Assembly (NCBI RefSeq): GCF_000003605.2
Contig: NW_003122409.1
Coordinates: forward strand, 131,025 to 169,080
Origin: Saccoglossus kowalevskii
Lineage: Eukaryota; Hemichordata; Enteropneusta; Harrimaniidae
Direction of reading: 5' to 3'
DNA: 38,056 nt
The notes beneath the pieces were generated by a model, which was given only the letters and a program-made list of their open reading frames with translations, ran no database searches and was not told the origin of the DNA. Below are positions 22,401-30,181 of the stretch, piece by piece (position 1 is the stretch's first letter; each line of letters begins with the position of its first letter). The position numbers were made by a program, and so were the translations under genes.

Positions 22401-25125
22401 GTCAATTTTTTTATTTTTTAAAAATTTATATACACATTGTAAGCCTCAGTGCATATGTCCCGTCCTCCATTAATCCACTCCAATTTGCATTGTACCGCTG
22501 CCAAACTTTTAAGTGAGTGCACTACCTCAGTAAGGCCAAGTAAAAAATATTTACATCCTCACTCTTGTCGTAAAATAAATGATTTTTTTTATGTCATTCA
22601 TTATTATCTCAAATCCTAGCAACTGTTCAACTATTGAACGCCTATTAACATAATCTCCCAACCACTATAACTGCTGACATTTTGAAAGATAGTTTCTACT
22701 CTGAATTCATATCACTGTAAAAGTTATTCTATTCTATTCTACTCAACTTAATTCCAACTCAGTGGAGATGATAACTGTATTTCACAGCTACACACTCATT
22801 GACACGTACACACATTCATAAGATTTTAATATCAGTAAAGACCATATTTATTTAAAAGATATACAATTTATGCCAACCCCCCCATCATGAGTTCTGGGCC
22901 CCCTAACATCGCAAGAAAAGTCAAACAATTCAATAATACCATGCAGACTGAAGTTGAAAAGTTCACTGGTTGTTTGAAATGTATAATTTTATGATAAGTG
23001 AACAATAATATGTACCTTTCCCGACAATAATAAATGATATGCAAGTCAATAATTTGGTTAAAAATTAATAAAGATACTATAATATATGCGAAATGTTGCA
23101 TTAATATTTGGGGAGGATTTATCAGAGGTGAAATATCACTGCACATATAGGGGGGGGGGGGTGCAAGGGTTATTTTCGTTCAACGTTAATTGAAAAAATA
23201 AATTCCGTAATTTTGTAATCACAGGCTAGACGTACAACATAATCAATCAAATATTTTTTCGTACACTGTGAAAATGTGTCATTTTTTCCTGTACGTACAA
23301 GAATTTTTTAGGTTTTCTTTTTTAATTTTCTCTGTAAACATTCAATTTTCACTGTTAACTGTTAAAACATCTTTTTTTTCCTTGTAAATTGTAAAAAGCC
23401 CTTATTATTGCCCGTACCAGCTACCCCCTTGCCCCCCTCTAAAAAGCCTCTGAGATCTAATAGAAAAAATGGGATGTGAAATTACGATTGGCGAAATCCC
23501 TCGCCTTAATTTCTGTAGAGAACACACACAAATGTTAACCCATTGCTGGAAAGCCTACATTTATAGTTGAAGTGATTGCATAAAAACAGCATCAGAAAGC
23601 AAGTGTGAATGAACCTTGTTCAACTGATAAGTATGTATACCTAAGTCATCCGAGTAGGTCATGGCATGTTGGGAAAAGGTCAAATACGTAAGAATTCAAC
23701 AGAATTAGAAATGCTACATGCTTGAACTTAGATAGATAATGAAACATGTTACAGCAGGCAATCAAAATATTAACCTTTTGAAAGCCCAAGGTCAACTTCT
23801 GTCATGATTATAAATAGAACCCACATAATTTTATGAATATTTTTTGAACAATTTAGATCAAGATCTGTAGCCAATGCACAGTTATGTTTATTTGGTCCAA
23901 AATTAAGAAAGAATTTCAAGAAAAATACATAAAACTGTAGAAAAAGTTGAACCTAACTTTGTGCAGGAAAATTGTTCAATTTTTCTGAACTAAAATATAG
24001 AACCATTCACAGCTGCATTAAATATTTGTGGTAAGAGTAAAAAAAATTAGTATACTACAGTGTCAGAGCTTGGGAGGTCAATCGACACAGTTTAACGCCA
24101 AGCAGCTGCAAGTTGAATGTGATTTACTTTTAAGCGGCTTTTTCAAAACAAGCTTTTCACCCCCAAAATATGTTAAAAATTTCAACTGGTACGTTAATTC
24201 TTTGGTTTGAAACCATAAATATAACACAGAACATGTTAATTCCGAGGTTGGTTCACCACTGTCCACAGCAGGTAGACATTTTAATTTTATGTATGCTGTC
24301 CCACGAAACGTATTGTGTGCATGCACATACAATTTACTGCATCACAATCAGATGAGTGCATTCTGGGTAATGGTAAACCCCTTGGCGCGAAAAAATAAAC
24401 AAATAAAAAAAAAGAAGAAAAAATTGAAAGAGATAGTAAAATCACAAATTCCAGAAGCTTTTTTTTTAAAGCTCTCAGAAACTAATTACCATAATCATAT
24501 TTCACACACTATCATAAAACCAAATATCAACTCACCCACGATATCCGGGTAACATGTTCATCTGTCAATGGGGCTACAAACTGTCCAACAATCGGGTCTT
24601 TCTTCTCTATAACTGTTGAAAATGAAAGAAATTATTATTTGATTATGTCTAAATGTTTTACAGATTTTTATTCCCCCTCCCAACCGAAATTTTTAAGTAT
24701 TGATGACATCCAAAGCTGTGGTTGAAGTTTTCATTGGAATATGCACAGATTTAAAAACTAAACTAATCAGGTCTGTGGATTACCTCAAAGCATCAATGCA
24801 CAAAGTTTCATTGTAATCAGATAATTGGTTCTTGGGTTTTCAGTAGAAACGACACATACATACACATACACGGATACACGGATACACACACTAACGATCA
24901 AAGCAGCATTGGCTAATAGAACAAGTCCATTTCCATACATAAAAAAATTCTAACACTACGGGGTTTCAATTCATAAAAATAAAATTTTAAATAATTTGAG
25001 TATAAGATAATAACTAACACTGTAGATGCCATGCTCTCCATATTCCGTTATTCAGTCGTAACTTTTCTTTCCACGTCAGTCGGGTATTACGAAATGGCTT
25101 GGGTCTTGGGGATACTAACTGTCTT
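7346..25125 (-). CDS. Mondo: Mondo / MLXIP / MLXIPL (ChREBP) bHLH-zip glucose-sensing transcription factor, 5' partial, 15 exons
   Basis: Joined exons (-): 25125-25019, 24612-24536, 19209-19117, 18855-18633, 17485-17354, 15638-15487, 13763-12437, 11975-11854, 11222-11114, 10665-10613, 9891-9829, 9552-9302, 9085-8959, 8627-8498, 7497-7346. All phases agree, giving 3118 nt and 1038 residues (numbered here from the first whole codon). Residues 1-36 and 37-92 match late Mondo conserved regions (WKEKLRLNNGIWRAWHLQF; VLEGKYWK). NADIIQP is at 172-178. Residues 262-703 are a Q/S/P-rich region with Q12 at 515-526, and a basic KAKRHKK is at 803-809. The bHLH-zip (~822-910) has H827/E831/R835, the E-box-contact triad. 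The C-terminal dimerisation/cytoplasmic-localisation domain (~910-1020) includes QLPDTGVPV, NWKFY and HRPLFQSF. Family role: with Mlx, activates glycolytic and lipogenic genes at carbohydrate response elements in response to glucose-6-phosphate. The start and first conserved regions are not found. Confidence 0.93.
7589..7799. mobile_element. MITE family 1, copy 2
   Basis: This diverged copy lies in the Mondo intron between exons N and O. The left end is ACTGCAAAATACTTTATTTT and the right end AAAATAAAGTATTTTATGGT. The interior keeps the family's CAGTGAAAATAAA and CTTCAGCAAAAATTAATTCC blocks. Confidence 0.7.
7888..8445. repeat. Degenerate minisatellite, ~36-40-bp unit
   Basis: About 14-15 imperfect units are built on GCCCAGTTTCATTGACCTAC followed by CATGCCTAAATGACTT. 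Unit length and sequence vary, and some units are cut short, so the array is old. It fills most of the intron between Mondo exons N and O together with the MITE beside it. Confidence 0.85.
8498..8627 (-). CDS. Mondo: Mondo exon N: C-terminal dimerisation/cytoplasmic-localisation domain
   Basis: The acceptor is TTAACCCATTTATTAG and the donor GTAAGT. It encodes FGLIHRPLFQSFRETLSTVT followed by DWLDNECKLRKIRP. This aligns with vertebrate ILIRPLFESFNGMVSTAS, AWLDQYCSLPALRP, the WMC/DCD region shared with Mlx. Confidence 0.88.
8959..9085 (-). CDS. Mondo: Mondo exon M: zipper end and start of C-terminal dimerisation domain
   Basis: The acceptor TATTTTTCTGCTCGATAG is chosen because AG+T completes Ser903 and keeps frame; the next AG, 10 bases on, would shift it. 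The donor GTATCC is weak. It encodes DQLPDTGVPVPTQSNDEALQ and NWKFYL, matching vertebrate QQLPATGVPI...NWKFWVF. Confidence 0.85.
9302..9552 (-). CDS. Mondo: Mondo exon L: bHLH-zipper DNA-binding domain
   Basis: The acceptor is TTGTTGATATCAG and the donor GTAAAC. The basic region RRRYRHRTSEIKRRSNI aligns with the family's H-I-S-A-E-Q-K-R-R-F-N-I. His827, Glu831 and Arg835 keep the triad that reads CACGTG-type half-sites. Helix 1 is GLDEMQKVLG, the loop is DTEAGDSRVS, and helix 2 is LAVMLQKATDTIKQLK. The zipper follows, with Leu/Ile/Met at DKLRSEIETLTEEM. It is more diverged from vertebrates than usual, mainly in helix 1. Confidence 0.92.
9829..9891 (-). CDS. Mondo: Mondo exon K (basic segment before bHLH)
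   Basis: The acceptor is AATAATTTGCAG and the donor GTGAGT. The 21 codons, FSQPKAKRHKKTTTAQDEQE plus R, contain the basic cluster KAKRHKK, a possible nuclear-localisation signal immediately before the DNA-binding domain. Confidence 0.75.
10244..10433. mobile_element. MITE family 1, copy 3
   Basis: A well-preserved copy in the intron between Mondo exons K and J. It has ends CTGTGGAATACTTTATTTTC and an inverted AGTATTCTACAG, flanked on both sides by TA. Interior blocks TTTTCGCTGAAAAGGCTTTT and CTTCAGCGAAAATAAATTCC are mirror images typical of this family. Confidence 0.85.
10613..10665 (-). CDS. Mondo: Mondo exon J (53 nt)
   Basis: The donor is GTAAGA. The acceptor (CATAAAACAAAG) lacks a good pyrimidine tract, so the start is less certain. 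It encodes AASSPGSSYQDALEGFE. Its phase bridges exons I and K exactly (A + GT gives Ser; ends on a whole codon). Confidence 0.6.
11114..11222 (-). CDS. Mondo: Mondo exon I
   Basis: The acceptor is CCAATTCCTTAG and the donor a strong GTGAGT. Residues 745-780 include HRKLSAQSVRERECMANPVS. Linker sequence with no recognised motif; one base is carried to exon J. Confidence 0.65.
11854..11975 (-). CDS. Mondo: Mondo exon H
   Basis: The acceptor is CAAACTTTACAG and the donor a strong GTAAGT. Residues 704-744 run from SRSVEQTGSFPSSQSTSPIA to DASPYIK. Ser/Pro-rich linker; called by phase fit and splice signals. Confidence 0.72.
12437..13763 (-). CDS. Mondo: Mondo exon G: large low-complexity activation-region exon
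   Basis: This 1327-nt exon has acceptor TTTTTTCTTCTTTTCAG and donor GTTTGA. Residues 262-703 are rich in Q, S, P and T. Visible features are an acidic patch VPEVVEEEDEDLKPL (341-355), HEAISHLLQQTV, a 12-Gln run of mixed CAA/CAG codons (515-526) in a longer Q/H-rich stretch, four spaced SPY motifs (from 574), and many SP/TP sites toward the end. It corresponds to the poorly conserved proline/glutamine-rich middle of Mondo proteins and is longer than in vertebrate ChREBP. Confidence 0.88.
13963..15261. mobile_element. Candidate non-autonomous DNA transposon in Mondo intron
   Basis: The 12-bp end AGGGATGAGAAT (13963-13974) is perfectly inverted at 15250-15261. Similarity continues inward through AATTTTC-GC, and the right end adds a CCGCGGAATTCCGTGGATCC palindromic stretch. 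The base composition inside is richer in CpG than the surrounding intron. No clear target-site duplication was found. The interior holds an unrecognised 112-codon frame (14623-14961, -). Confidence 0.45.
14623..14961 (-). pseudogene. Unrecognised 112-codon open frame inside candidate transposon
   Basis: The frame opens at ATG (14961) and ends TAG-side at 14623. The amino-acid composition is balanced (QLLAALDRCLQDSCSDNSEI, then KRQREIDKDTRNKLRSAW and VRIGKQYGVVTEQAGRLVGD), more protein-like than the other stray frames in the window. I do not recognise a family. It may be a remnant of a transposon-borne or captured coding sequence, or chance. It lies within an intron of Mondo and shows no splice link to it. 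Confidence 0.25.
15487..15638 (-). CDS. Mondo: Mondo exon F
   Basis: The acceptor is GTTTTCACACAG and the donor GTAATT. Residues 211-261 start EYLIPCNSRSPPTSGSFLFS and end with VQGLLNLQ. There are no named motifs; the call rests on phase continuity and splice signals. Confidence 0.72.
16240..16974. repeat. Dispersed repeat family C, copy 1 (internally tandem)
   Basis: In the intron between Mondo exons E and F. Degenerate units of ~115-150 bp repeat the order AAGATGG-TGCCAGTCGGCCA-type, TTTGATCTGATTGTAAAAC, GTCATGGACATGTAT and ACCAAATTTGAACGAAAACT. The array ends with AGGCACATGCAAGGAATGAA and a hairpin-like AAGTCCCC...GGGACT. It shares this architecture with 34370-34978. Long open frames on the minus strand here are products of the repeat. 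Confidence 0.75.
17354..17485 (-). CDS. Mondo: Mondo exon E (NAD-IIQP motif)
   Basis: The acceptor is AAATTTATCCAG and the donor GTACTG. It contains NADIIQPGLLQLQPDYLDKL followed by DFMDTLD, closely matching vertebrate NADMIQPDLTPLQPSLDDFMD. In vertebrate proteins this region is part of the transactivation function. Two bases complete Ala167 from exon D; one base is left for exon F. Confidence 0.9.
17568..18558. repeat. 20-bp minisatellite filling a Mondo intron, with assembly gap
   Basis: About 48 units of ATCAACCCCAGTATGACACC and close variants (ACATC, ACGCC). A recurring 40-bp variant pair (CATCAACAATCCCACTATGA then TACAATCAACCCCAGTATGA) appears near 17601, 17721, 17761, 18120, 18160 and 18465, giving higher-order structure. 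A run of 50 Ns (17844-17893) interrupts the array, so its true length is unknown. Stops occur in every frame, so it is not coding. Confidence 0.95.
17844..17893. other. Assembly gap (50 Ns)
   Basis: Exactly 50 undetermined bases lie within the minisatellite. A round number suggests a placeholder gap rather than a measured length. Confidence 0.98.
18633..18855 (-). CDS. Mondo: Mondo exon D
   Basis: The acceptor is TTTTATTGCAG and the donor GTAGGT. It encodes residues 93-166 plus one base. The sequence is proline-rich (HPPPSPMPASM), followed by DDIPLPKRNFEDTLFTSL. The DTLFT string resembles the ISDTLFTMT segment of ChREBP that precedes the NAD-x-IQP motif. Alignment is otherwise poor, as expected for this linker. 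Confidence 0.8.
18932..18943. repeat. Poly-C run (12)
   Basis: A homopolymer in the intron between Mondo exons C and D, preceded by CTGTCTGTCTGT. The length may be inaccurate. Confidence 0.8.
19117..19209 (-). CDS. Mondo: Mondo exon C
   Basis: The acceptor is TTTTTCTATTTCAG and the donor GTGAGG. The 31 codons include VLEGKYWKQKLEKTVADYRN and WRLF, corresponding to the fifth Mondo conserved region (LEGxYWKR...EYxKWR), the start of the glucose-response activating element. The intron separating it from exon B is 5.3 kb. Confidence 0.88.
22085..22240. repeat. Repeat family C fragment
   Basis: It contains AAGTCCCCTCGAATGGGAAC then CTAATAA, followed by GTCAGCAACCTTTGATCAGA, TTGTAAAACGAAATGG and TACCAAATTTG. 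These are the same modules as at 16.2 and 34.4 kb but with the terminal hairpin module first. Confidence 0.55.
23150..23161. repeat. Poly-G run (12)
   Basis: A homopolymer tract in the large Mondo intron. Confidence 0.85.
24536..24612 (-). CDS. Mondo: Mondo exon B
   Basis: The acceptor is TTTCATTTTCAACAG and the donor GTGAGT. Residues 36-61 begin FIEKKDPIVGQFVAPL, matching the family's F-(I/V)-K-(K/R)-R-x-P-V-C-x-F region directly after the WRAW helix. The exon is in phase with exon A (T + TT gives Phe) and ends on a whole codon. The lysines KK-DP replace the usual RR-(K/T)(S/T)P. Confidence 0.85.
24854..24892. repeat. Short CATACA/GGATACAC simple repeat
   Basis: ACATACATACACATACACGG followed by ATACACGGATACACACAC, just after a CACAAAGTTTCATTGTAATC-type stretch. 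This arrangement is often seen at the end of invertebrate dispersed repeats. It lies in the large exon B side of the locus, between exons A and B. Confidence 0.4.
25019..25125 (-). CDS. Mondo: Mondo exon A (first visible): glucose-sensing module
   Basis: The acceptor is TTGTTTTATTTACAG. The first base completes a codon whose first two bases come from a missing upstream exon. Residues 1-35 include QLVSPRPKPF, equivalent to the family's KLxSPKWKNF segment, then TWKEKLRLNNGIWRAWHLQ. The donor is GTTAGT after CAGT. A nearer GT two bases earlier would break the frame with the next exon, so it was rejected. Confidence 0.85.
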
Positions 25126-25282
25126 CTGTAAATAAAACAATAAATAAGAGTTAAAAAGCTGTTATATACTACTAGTTAAATACTAATGATTTTTCATCCA
25201 TGGGATATCTTATGATTAACTGAATGCTAGTGATATTCTCACCCAAATCTTTATTTATTTCAGATGACAGCATTTCTAACAA

Positions 25283-25592
25283 TCAGCCTATTGGCTGAGA
25301 TAACTCCGCTGCTAGCAATGCTCATTTCAATTAAAGAATTAAAGATATCATCACAAAATGAACAAATCTGAGAGCCGTCCCCCTGTATTGCCAATATGTT
25401 TAATATCAATGCAATCAGACTTGCGGTTTTTAACATGAAGTCAAAAATATCTAAAATATTCATCATAATTAGATAATTGAAGATAGCGCCACGAAATGAA
25501 CAAATCAAAACGAGGTCTATCCGAGGTACATACTGTATACACCCATTATCAATGCAATCATGCTTGTAGTTTTCAAGAAAAAGTCCCAAAAA
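25283..25592. repeat. Dispersed repeat family B, copy 2
   Basis: It matches the copy at 2943-3460 through CAGCCTATTGGCTGAGATAA, CTCCGCTGCTAGCAATG, CATTTCAATTAAAGAATTAA and GAAATGAACAAATC, and is shorter by loss of an internal block and the right end. A 132-codon minus-strand frame here is repeat-derived. Confidence 0.65.
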
Positions 25593-26372
25593 AAAAGATA
25601 AAAGTATCACATGTGCTTTATTACACGTATAAGAGATGAGGCGTTTTTTATGGGTCAAAATGCAGTATAAAATGCTGCTTATGTGAGCTATTGGAGATGC
25701 AATTCTAATGGATCAAACACTGTATTAAATGTTTGTATACAAATACAAAGATTTTAATGCATGATATTATGAAAATTAAACTTTCATAAAATTAAAGATT
25801 TCACTGCGTATTTTAATTAAATTAATGATTGAGAGCCCCATAGACTTGTACAGCATAATTAAATAGGGTAACGTCAGGCCACAGTAACACAGATTAAAGT
25901 TTCATAAATTTTAAATATAATATTTTATTTGATTACACATGTAAAATCAAAATGTCAAATTAAAAATGGATTTCTGTTGATGAAAAAAACAAAACGATAG
26001 ACTAATATTGATATCAAGTAAAAGAGGCATGTGCTACATTACCGGTAGTCTCAAGGTGAAGTCAACCTTTAGGATGCATGTACACGTATACTATGTTGAT
26101 GTAATTTATACGGCCTAGACAATCAAGAATCTGGCCTGGTTATAATTCAACGACTTGGTCATTATAGTGGAAAGGACAAAGTTTTTATCGGTATGTTTTT
26201 AGGTATCCTGACGCTGAATGCAATCAATAGAAGCGTATTTGAGAATACAAAGTACATTGTACTGTGAAAAAGACACTTGGACAACATGCCATAAAAGTAC
26301 AGTGTATATGAATAGACTGAAATCCTTCATTATTCCTACACTACACACTACCAAGTACTACCGTTAACATTA

Positions 26373-26411
26373 AAGCGCAGTGGTTGTAGAGCAGCGCGTG
26401 TTCGAATTTCA
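26373..26411 (+). ncRNA. tRNA-like relic (possible SINE head fragment)
   Basis: AGCGCAGTGGTTGTAGAGC resembles the tRNA A box/D arm (TAGCNCAGTGGTAGAGC), and GTTCGAATTTC seven bases later resembles the B box/T arm. The anticodon arm that should lie between is missing, so this cannot be a functional tRNA. Confidence 0.3.
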
Positions 26412-26758
26412 TGTAAATAAACAATGCATTTTACATGAGTTGTATTTGTCGCTATGAGTCCTATATCGAACAGGATGCGGCACAACAACTGCCGCCCTTT
26501 AAATAATGTGTGAACATCATATGTATGTGTAACTATGACAACACCTTAATCCAGCTTAGGTAATACAGACTACATGTGTCATACAGCTTCTAGATGAACC
26601 AAGGCGACACTTTTTTTTGTTTAAATCCAGATTTAAACATAAATACAAGATGTTATACTACACATTGTTTTCACAACATGTAAGTCAGTAAAGTAGCATC
26701 CTTGATAATTCAGCCCAATTACCAAAGCATGAAACTGAATTTGCCATACTGGAATGTA

Positions 26759-26956
26759 CAGTATTCACTGGGTTTTAATTTAGCTTATTTCGCTGACTGG
26801 AAAATGTGCTAAATTAAAACCCAGTGAATATGTAAAATTGAGCATAGAACACATTATCTAAATGATAAAACCGTGAATTTAAAACCCATTGAATATGCCT
26901 GAAATGGTAAATCAGCAAAATTTAAATAAACCGAGTGAAAATTAGTCATTTTACAG
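26759..26956. mobile_element. MITE family 2, copy 1 (TA-flanked)
   Basis: The ends CAGTATTCACTGGGTTTTAA and ...GTCATTTTACAG are flanked by TA. The interior contains inverted GGGTTTTAATTTAGC and GCTAAATTAAAACCC blocks. It is related in style and in its CTGT/ACAG ends to family 1 but has a different core. Confidence 0.6.
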
Positions 26957-27979
26957 TATTTATGCCAACATAAATGCTTTGATTAAACAACTGCTCTGTG
27001 CAGACTAATCAATAAATAATGTACAGTACAGCTATGTAGACAGTACTCAACTTGATGGGAAGCCAGATCTTATTTTAGGGATCTCCCATTACAGTATAAT
27101 GGCCTGTAATAATTGCATCAGTATTTAATAGGTATGCACATGTACATGTATGTCAATACAAAACACAAATATCAAAGTCCTATTATATTAATTTCAAAAG
27201 AGATAATATTTTTTTAAATAAATCTACTTTTCAGATAGTATTCACACTTCGGCAAAGGTAAATGAGAGTCAGTAGAATAATTGGTGATTGTTTATACATT
27301 TACCATATAAACTTTACCCGCTGAATAATTTTCTCAATCAAAAATGTGGACACTGTTTTTTAAATTTTTTATATTTTATTTGTACTTTCTTTTTTTTAGA
27401 CCAACTGGAGATAGTTTCCTATATTGGTTACATGTCTCCATAAATATTTGTTAATATGGTTCTGGTTTGAGTTGAAGAATTGACGCTATCAATCAATATG
27501 CATACATCTGCTTTCCAGTGATGTACTACAGCATGCTGTATTTGCTCTTATAGTAGCATGTGTGCTTGTGTAAATTAAAGATTTCTTTATGGTCAAAATA
27601 AGTGATATTTTAATGATTCAGTAAATAGAAAATCTTTGAGTTATATTCGCTTCTATTGGAGATGCGCCTCTGATAGAGCAAAAACGGTATACATAACAAT
27701 GTACATGGCGGAGAGTAGTGTTTTTGATAACGCGTGGATGGTAGGTGGTGAACTGAACACTAACACTTCCCAGCTAACGCAAAGCTAAAGACTGTCTGTC
27801 TGTTGTGTACCACACTCAATTCCCTGTATGCATTCTGAATACATGTACATCCTTCAGAAAGAGAAACTCTGGTCAAGAATTAATCAGCTAAGTGAGATAG
27901 AATATGGAATCCATTGATCTGGAAATTCTGAGTGAAAAAAGGTACTCAGTTTAGATATGTACAGAATGGGTCGTTAGTG

Positions 27980-28127
27980 TGACCCCCCCCCCCCCCCCAA
28001 AAAAAGGTCATACATCCTGGTATTTTTATTGATGATAAAGAACAGTTTAATGTTGCAAATATTAGATTATAATACTGGAAATTATAATCCCCCAAAGTCC
28101 CAGGATGTGTGACCTTGTGGGGGTCAT
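27980..28127. repeat. Short inverted-repeat element with 16-C run
   Basis: GACCCCC... then AAGGTCATACATCCTGG on the left is inverted on the right as CCCAGGATGTGTGACCTT then GTGGGGGTC. The loop is ~80 bases. The poly-C run (27983-27998) lies in the left arm, opposite only five Gs on the right, so it expanded after the arm formed. Confidence 0.55.
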
Positions 28128-29029
28128 GAAGCCAGAAGATTTACATTTATAAACGTCACTCTCCAGATGGAGAAAACAAAATCTATAATAAGTATCATAA
28201 GACAAACAAATCTCATCTCAAATCCACTCAATTGTATATAATGAGGTTTTTAAAAATTATTATTTAATAAATTTGTGATTATAATAACTGTTTTTTGGAG
28301 CCATGTGATGTTCACCTGCATCGCACTGTTGGAAAACATGTGTGAACAGCTTAACCAGGTATCTAACCCGCTTAGTTTAACACAGAGTTAGGGGGTTGGT
28401 ATTCCAGAGTTCCATGTTTAACCTCAAAATAAGACTTGGGTGATCAAGGTCTCAGGGTTAAAACAATGATCCAAGGTAGAGAAGGTATAGCAGATGTAAT
28501 GGCTAAGTTAAATGTTAAATCACTGTGATGTATAAACAGAACACAGGTCTAGCCCTCTTACAACGTGATCTAGCCAATGTGCCCTCTAATACGACTGATT
28601 TTGTAGGGATTCCGAGTCAAAATGGAATCCCTAAAATCAAGTTGAGTGAGCCTTTTGACGCTGTAGAGGTTGGTCTTTGAGAAAAAAAAAAAATTTTATG
28701 CAACAGTATAGATTAATTCACGAACAAATTCTGTACGTTTTTTTACACATATTTTGTTCACAAAATGCGAATTTCATTCCATAACTATAGCAAGACGTTT
28801 TTCAAGACCACTATATTCATGTACGATTTTCTGTTTCAGTGACACAAGTGAATTAGCACTAGAACAGTTGTATTACAGTAAATCATTGGACATCAGTGGC
28901 GTGGCTTAGAGGACAGCTTGTGAAAACAAAGCTTTATATTCCCAGACACAAAATCTAAAGTTATGTACATGAACAAACTTTGACAATATGAGTGACATTC
29001 ATACATGTACTACAGGTACCGGTAAGTAC

Positions 29030-29165
29030 AAAAATGGCTATCAGGCGGTCATAACAGCGTTGGATCTAAAAGCTCATATGTATACCATTATGGCATGTTT
29101 TGTATCAAATTTGAACAAAATCTGTCCAGGCATGTTCGAGGGGGAACTAATAATAGTAACAAAAT
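29030..29165. repeat. Repeat family C fragment
   Basis: AAAATGGCTATCAGGCGGTC, then CATATGTATACCATTATGGC, TATCAAATTTGAACAAAATC and TTCGAGGGGGAACTAATAAT. This is a single diverged unit plus the terminal module of family C. Confidence 0.5.
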
Positions 29166-29883
29166 TGAAGTTGAGTTTGGCAATACAGAATACACCTGTT
29201 ATATGATCCATGCTATTTACTTCAAGCCTCACTGATTCTATAGTTATTGTAACGGTCTCAAGGGTAAAGTGTCCCCACCAATGTATTTATCAAAAGCATT
29301 GTGCAAATCAACAATGACTTCTAGTTTATGAGTTGCACTGACTCAAGGTAATACTGGTGAGACAGCAAGTACGGGGAGTTCACATGTGAATACGCAAGGG
29401 ACATGAACTGTGTCTAAGAACATCACAGTATGCGAGCCCAATAAAGATGGGATGGGCATGTATTATGTATGTATCTTGCCAACTATTCGACACTATTCAA
29501 TGATCAAGTGGAACAGACACGCTTTATTTTCTAATCAGGATTTTTTAAATTAAACAGCCTTCAATGGAAGTCTATAATCCAAATGTTATTGCAATTTGAT
29601 TGAAGCAATTTAAATACAGTGACTCCACAACAATATCAGAAGGAAATATTTAATTTAAAATAGATGAATCAGGCATGCATATAACCACTCAGTTTAATAA
29701 TCAGACGTAGCATTTTGTCAGGTTTCACTGTGCAAGCTGTCTATAAACTGGAGATTGCATGGAAGTACATTTCAGTGTCTATACTATTTGAGTCTAGTCA
29801 GGAAACACAATGTCAGCTTCCTACAAGCAAGAACAATTGGTGTTTCAGTCCAGTCACAGTCAAAGCCAAACAAAACAATAACT

Positions 29884-30181
29884 ACTTATTTTTAGCAGTA
29901 AAAATTATATGTGTATTACTTGCATCATCAGCCTTGTTTTTTCTTAATCTGTCGATATACTGTTTTCTAGCTTAAACTAAATAATCGCCCAACTTAGCCA
30001 GTATAACGTTTTTATAGCAAAAACACAGTACAGTACTTATTTTTAGCAGTAAAAATTATATGTGTATTACTTGCATCATCAGTCTTGTTTTTTCTTAATC
30101 TGTCGATATACTGTTTTCTAGCTTAAACCAAATAATCGCCCAACTTAGCCAGTATAACGTTTTTATAGCAAAAACACAGTA
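29884..30181. repeat. Recent 147-bp tandem duplication
   Basis: Positions 29884-30030 and 30035-30181 are identical except for two C/T differences (near the CATCAGCCTTG/CATCAGTCTTG and TTAAACTAAA/TTAAACCAAA sites), with a 4-base spacer. The unit starts ACTTATTTTTAGCAGTAAAA and ends with AAAACACAGTA. Confidence 0.95.

Larger units (their letters stand above)
19210..24535 (-). other. 5.3-kb Mondo intron (exons B-C)
   Basis: No coding signal is visible; open frames up to 92 codons are unsupported. It contains a repeat family C fragment near 22.0-22.24 kb, a 12-G run at 23150-23161 and an ATTCTATTCTATTCTA microsatellite near 22.73 kb. The rest is AT-rich unique-looking sequence. Confidence 0.6.

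Noticed and set aside
25019-25022. Alternative donor two bases earlier at exon A (CTACA/GTGTTA)
   Set aside because: It would leave two bases and break frame with exon B. The GTTAGT donor restores WHLQF-IEKKDP as in other Mondo proteins.
25260-25658. 132-codon minus-strand frame upstream of Mondo exon A
   Set aside because: It coincides with repeat family B and has no resemblance to the Mondo N-terminus.
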